Assembly (NCBI GenBank): GCA_964538675.1 | Contig: CAZIGM010000068.1 | Location: 1 to 7,881 of the forward strand | Origin: CAZIGM01 sp964538675 | GTDB taxonomy: Bacteria; Bacillota; Bacilli; Tepidibacillales; Tepidibacillaceae | DNA length: 7,881 nt | Direction: 5' to 3' | Shown: positions 5,905 to 7,881 of the stretch, one piece after another | Layout of the letters: each line of letters opens with the position of its first letter | Numbering within the stretch: the first letter of the stretch is position 1 | Notes under the pieces: model-generated | Seen by the model: only the letters and a program-made list of their open reading frames with translations | Database searches by the model: none | What the model was told of the DNA's origin: nothing | Made by a program: the position numbers and the translations under genes

Positions 5905-6708
5905 GTGGAAAATATTAAAGAGTATTCAATTGAAAGTCCAGAGGCTATAGTACTTACTATTCATGGTTTAGGGGAGCATTTTGGTAGATATAATCATGTA
6001 GGGGAATGGCTAAAAGAGAATAAGATAGTTATGATTGGCGGCGATCTACCAGGGTTTGGTACATCCATAAAAACACGAGGTCATATTGATAATTTTAATG
6101 AGTATTTAATGAAAGTTGATGAATGGTTACAATATGCAAAAAATAAGTGGCCTAATGTTCCTATCTTTCTATTCGGACATAGTATGGGAGGACTTATAGT
6201 ATTAAGATATTTAGAAGAAATAGATAAAAACAATTTAGTAAAAGGTGCAATAGTAACCTCACCATCAATAAGTATAAAGTTAAAAGTTCCTAACTGGCAG
6301 ATTTCTTTTGCTAAAGGGTTAAAAAAAGTATATCCAACACTAAGATTAAATAGTGGAATAAAATCCGAACATGTAAGTCGTAGTCCAGAGATTACTGAAA
6401 AATATGGAACAGATCCATTAAACTATGGAAAAGTAAGCGTTGGACTTTTTTATGAATTCCAAACAGCAATTAAGATTGTTTGGGAGAAAGTTGATTGTAT
6501 TAACGAAACAAAGATTCCATTGCTGTTTTTACAAGCAGGTGAAGATCAATTAGTGGATGCTAATAAAGCAGATGAGTTCGCCAAGAAAATTAATAAAGAA
6601 CAAATAACATATTTAAATATTCCAGAACTATATCATGAGATATTTAATGAACCTGAAAAAGAAATTTATTTGAAAATGTTTTCTGATTGGATTAAAGAAA
6701 AAGTATAG
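5905..6708 (+). CDS. Alpha/beta hydrolase, monoacylglycerol lipase/lysophospholipase type
   Basis: A 267-aa cytosolic serine hydrolase of the alpha/beta fold, in the monoacylglycerol lipase/lysophospholipase (Hydrolase_4) group. With GTG 5905 as residue 1, the oxyanion-hole strand is TIHGLGEH (about 18-25), the nucleophile elbow GHSMGG has S93, the acid is D214 in AGEDQLVD, and the base is H244 in LYHEIFNE. The triad is complete. DLPGFGTS (47-54) is the usual 'D.rG.G.S' loop of the family. The GTG start is chosen because GGAGG (5894-5898) is 6 bases upstream and the protein then begins close to the first beta strand. The ATG at 5866 has no ribosome binding site and would add 13 residues. It is monocistronic, with its own promoter and a strong terminator. 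The natural substrate is unknown, though a glycerolipid or lysophospholipid ester is likely. Confidence 0.9.
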   Translation: MENIKEYSIESPEAIVLTIHGLGEHFGRYNHVGEWLKENKIVMIGGDLPGFGTSIKTRGHIDNFNEYLMKVDEWLQYAKNKWPNVPIFLFGHSMGGLIVLRYLEEIDKNNLVKGAIVTSPSISIKLKVPNWQISFAKGLKKVYPTLRLNSGIKSEHVSRSPEITEKYGTDPLNYGKVSVGLFYEFQTAIKIVWEKVDCINETKIPLLFLQAGEDQLVDANKADEFAKKINKEQITYLNIPELYHEIFNEPEKEIYLKMFSDWIKEKV

Positions 6709-6725
6709 CATAAATTGTGCAATTT

Positions 6726-6768
6726 CAGTCTTATAGGATAACATATTAACTATAGGGCTGTTTTTTTT
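6726..6768 (+). terminator. Rho-independent terminator of the hydrolase gene
   Basis: An 11-bp stem, CAGTCTTATAG (6726-6736) with CTATAGGGCTG (6750-6760) allowing G-U pairs, a 13-base loop, and eight T (6761-6768). It starts 18 bases after the stop codon. Confidence 0.9.
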
Positions 6769-6783
6769 GGTGTATATTTCAAA

Positions 6784-6812
6784 TTGACATATTTAGTATA
6801 ACATATTAAAAT
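6784..6812 (+). promoter_or_regulatory. Sigma-A promoter of the SR1-like RNA
   Basis: A perfect TTGACA (6784-6789), a 17-base spacer and TAAAAT (6807-6812, one mismatch) make this the best sigma-A promoter in the window. Predicted start is near 6819. In B. subtilis, SR1 is repressed by CcpN and CcpA; no clear operator for either was confirmed here. Confidence 0.75.
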
Positions 6813-6917
6813 AAAAGTGACACATAATAAGGCAAATGCATTTAATTTAGATTGGATAAGATTCATAATGTAAGAGTAGGTAGTGATTTTAATTATAAAA
6901 ATGGAGGCTTAATGTGT

Positions 6918-7031
6918 ATGGGTACAATAGTGTGCAAGGAGTGCGATAAAATTATTTCGCCAATTTCTTCAGAAAAGTCGGAGATAGTATTTAGTGTTTG
7001 TGAAGAATGTTGCTCTAAAGAAAATAATTAA
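6918..7031 (+). CDS. sr1P: SR1P-like GapA-binding peptide
   Basis: A 37-aa peptide beginning MGTIVC, the distinctive N-terminus of SR1P, the small protein encoded by the B. subtilis regulatory RNA SR1. SR1P binds glyceraldehyde-3-phosphate dehydrogenase GapA and promotes its moonlighting interaction with RNase J1. Here CxxC (C6, C9) and a second cluster (C28, C31, C32) suggest a tiny zinc ribbon. The C-terminal part is less like SR1P. An in-frame ATG at 6912 would add Met-Cys. GGAGG (6903-6907) is 4 bases from that ATG and 10 from 6918, so either could be used; 6918 is chosen because it gives the conserved MGTIVC start. It converges on a decarboxylase related to SpeA, and SR1 also neighbours speA in B. 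subtilis, which supports the call. Confidence 0.75.
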   Translation: MGTIVCKECDKIISPISSEKSEIVFSVCEECCSKENN

Positions 7032-7078
7032 TAGTAAAAGAATATAAGCATCTATTAATGCAGAATTAATTATAATTT

Positions 7079-7112
7079 GCACCTATGTATATATATACAT
7101 AGGTGCTTTATT
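7079..7112. terminator. Perfect palindrome terminator between SR1P and decarboxylase genes
   Basis: GCACCTATGTATAT (7079-7092) and ATATACATAGGTGC (7093-7106) are exact reverse complements, a 28-bp palindrome without spacer. On + it is followed by TTTATTT, a modest T-tract. On the minus strand it is followed by AAATTATAATT, which is poorer. It probably ends the SR1-like RNA and perhaps the decarboxylase transcript as well. Confidence 0.75.
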
Positions 7113-7119
7113 TAATTAA

Positions 7120-7881
7120 CTAATAAATGGAAATTGCTTTACGTTCTTTAATAACCCTTATATTATTTAACAATTCATCCTCGGGTCCTTTAACAGGCAA
7201 ACCAGCAGCAATATTTTGTTTTATATAATTAATATTATCTTGTGTAATTATTTCTCCCGGTAACAGTATAGGAATTCCAGGAGGATATATTGTTATAAAT
7301 TCTGCAATAACATGCCCTTCAGATTTTTCTAAAGGGATTATATCAGTTTCTGAATAGAAAGCGTCTCTAGGCGAAAGTGAAATTGCCGGAATCTTAGGTA
7401 AATTAACTTTTACATGATTTAATTTGCCATTATTAGTATGTGCTTGGGATAAATGAAGTAAAGCATGAACCAATCTATCTATATTTTTTGGTGATTCACC
7501 AAGAGTTATTATACATAAAATATTATATAAATCGCTTAATTCAACTTCAATATTATATGTTTCTCTTAACCATTTCTCAGCTTCATAACCTGTAATACCA
7601 AGGTCTTTTACACTTATAAGAATTTTAGTAGGATCATAATCGTACGAAGCATCAGTACCTAATATCTCTTCTCCTGGACAATACAGACCAGAAATATTAT
7701 TAATATTATTCCTTAAATAATGACTTAACTTTAATGCATCATCTAACAATTCCTTACCATTAATAGCTAGATTTCTACGTGCAACATCTAGAGAGGCTAA
7801 AAGTAAATAAGAAGTAGAGGTTGTAGTTAGCATACTCATAATTGCTTGAACATGTTTTGGATTAACTAACCCTTTTTTCAC
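7120..7881 (-). CDS. speA: Orn/Lys/Arg decarboxylase (SpeA-like), C-terminal part
   Basis: The last 253 residues of a PLP-dependent decarboxylase of the Orn/Lys/Arg group (fold type I), which makes polyamine precursors. The gene runs off the right edge. The first Met visible (MKKGLVNPKHVQ) is internal, since the family has about 480 residues and its PLP-binding lysine region lies just upstream of this point. Visible signatures are VQAIMSMLTTTSTSYLLLASLDVAR (about 11-35), DPTK (83-86), the small domain GITGYEAEKWLRETYNIEVELSD, and the family hallmark YPPGIPILLPGE (199-210) in the C-terminal domain. It ends AISIY with a TAG at 7120-7122. Substrate (arginine, lysine or ornithine) cannot be read from this part. 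The symbol rests on similarity to the Bacillus SpeA/YaaO group and on the adjacent SR1P gene. Confidence 0.85.
   Translation of the reverse strand: MKKGLVNPKHVQAIMSMLTTTSTSYLLLASLDVARRNLAINGKELLDDALKLSHYLRNNINNISGLYCPGEEILGTDASYDYDPTKILISVKDLGITGYEAEKWLRETYNIEVELSDLYNILCIITLGESPKNIDRLVHALLHLSQAHTNNGKLNHVKVNLPKIPAISLSPRDAFYSETDIIPLEKSEGHVIAEFITIYPPGIPILLPGEIITQDNINYIKQNIAAGLPVKGPEDELLNNIRVIKERKAISIY

Larger units (their letters stand above)
6819..7112 (+). ncRNA. Putative SR1-like dual-function RNA
   Basis: The predicted transcript runs from the strong promoter at 6784-6812 to the palindromic terminator at 7079-7106, roughly 290 bases, and carries the SR1P-like peptide gene in its middle. B. 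subtilis SR1 is a 205-nt RNA that both encodes the peptide SR1P and base-pairs with ahrC mRNA. Only the coding half is recognisable here. I could not test base-pairing with ahrC, which is not in the window. Ends are inferred. Confidence 0.5.

Noticed and set aside
7846..7881. Met at the right edge as the true decarboxylase start
   Set aside because: The residues after it match the middle of the family and half of the protein, including the PLP-binding lysine, would be missing; the gene continues beyond the window.

Overview
The window comes from a low-GC Firmicute (Bacillota). It is very AT-rich, has strong AGGAGG-type ribosome binding sites, and combines a YolD/UvrX-type Y-family polymerase operon under a LexA box, a DUF1292 protein and an SR1P-type peptide. 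The last three point to Bacillales or a close relative, probably spore-forming. I cannot name the species. It looks like ordinary chromosome, with no phage, transposase or CRISPR.

Left to right on the + strand: a secreted protein with a copper-amine-oxidase N-terminal-like domain (74-712), then, after a terminator, a membrane-anchored M23 metallopeptidase starting at TTG (862-1995). These form a cell-envelope pair. A DUF1292 protein with a His/Cys-rich head (2194-2496) has its own extended -10 promoter. It converges on a CBS-ACT protein on the minus strand (2772-3410), and the gap between them holds two tandem copies of a hairpin-forming repeat. The CBS gene diverges from an SOS-controlled pair, a Y-family polymerase (3579-4817) overlapped by a YolD-like gene (4814-5146). 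That operon converges on a small minus-strand hypothetical gene (5408-5662), and the gap holds a larger, diverged member of the same repeat family. The small gene has a sigma-G-like promoter.

Then come a monoacylglycerol-lipase-type alpha/beta hydrolase with a GTG start (5905-6708), its strong terminator, and a very short gene (6918-7031) whose product matches the GapA-binding peptide SR1P. It has a consensus promoter and a perfect palindrome downstream, so it probably lies on an SR1-like dual-function RNA. It converges on the C-terminal half of an Orn/Lys/Arg decarboxylase (minus strand, running off the right edge). SR1 also lies next to speA in Bacillus subtilis, so this looks like conserved neighbourhood.

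The most noteworthy signals are the SR1/SR1P-decarboxylase locus, the structured repeat family confined to convergent gaps and fused to the stop codons of neighbouring genes, and the LexA-controlled polymerase operon.
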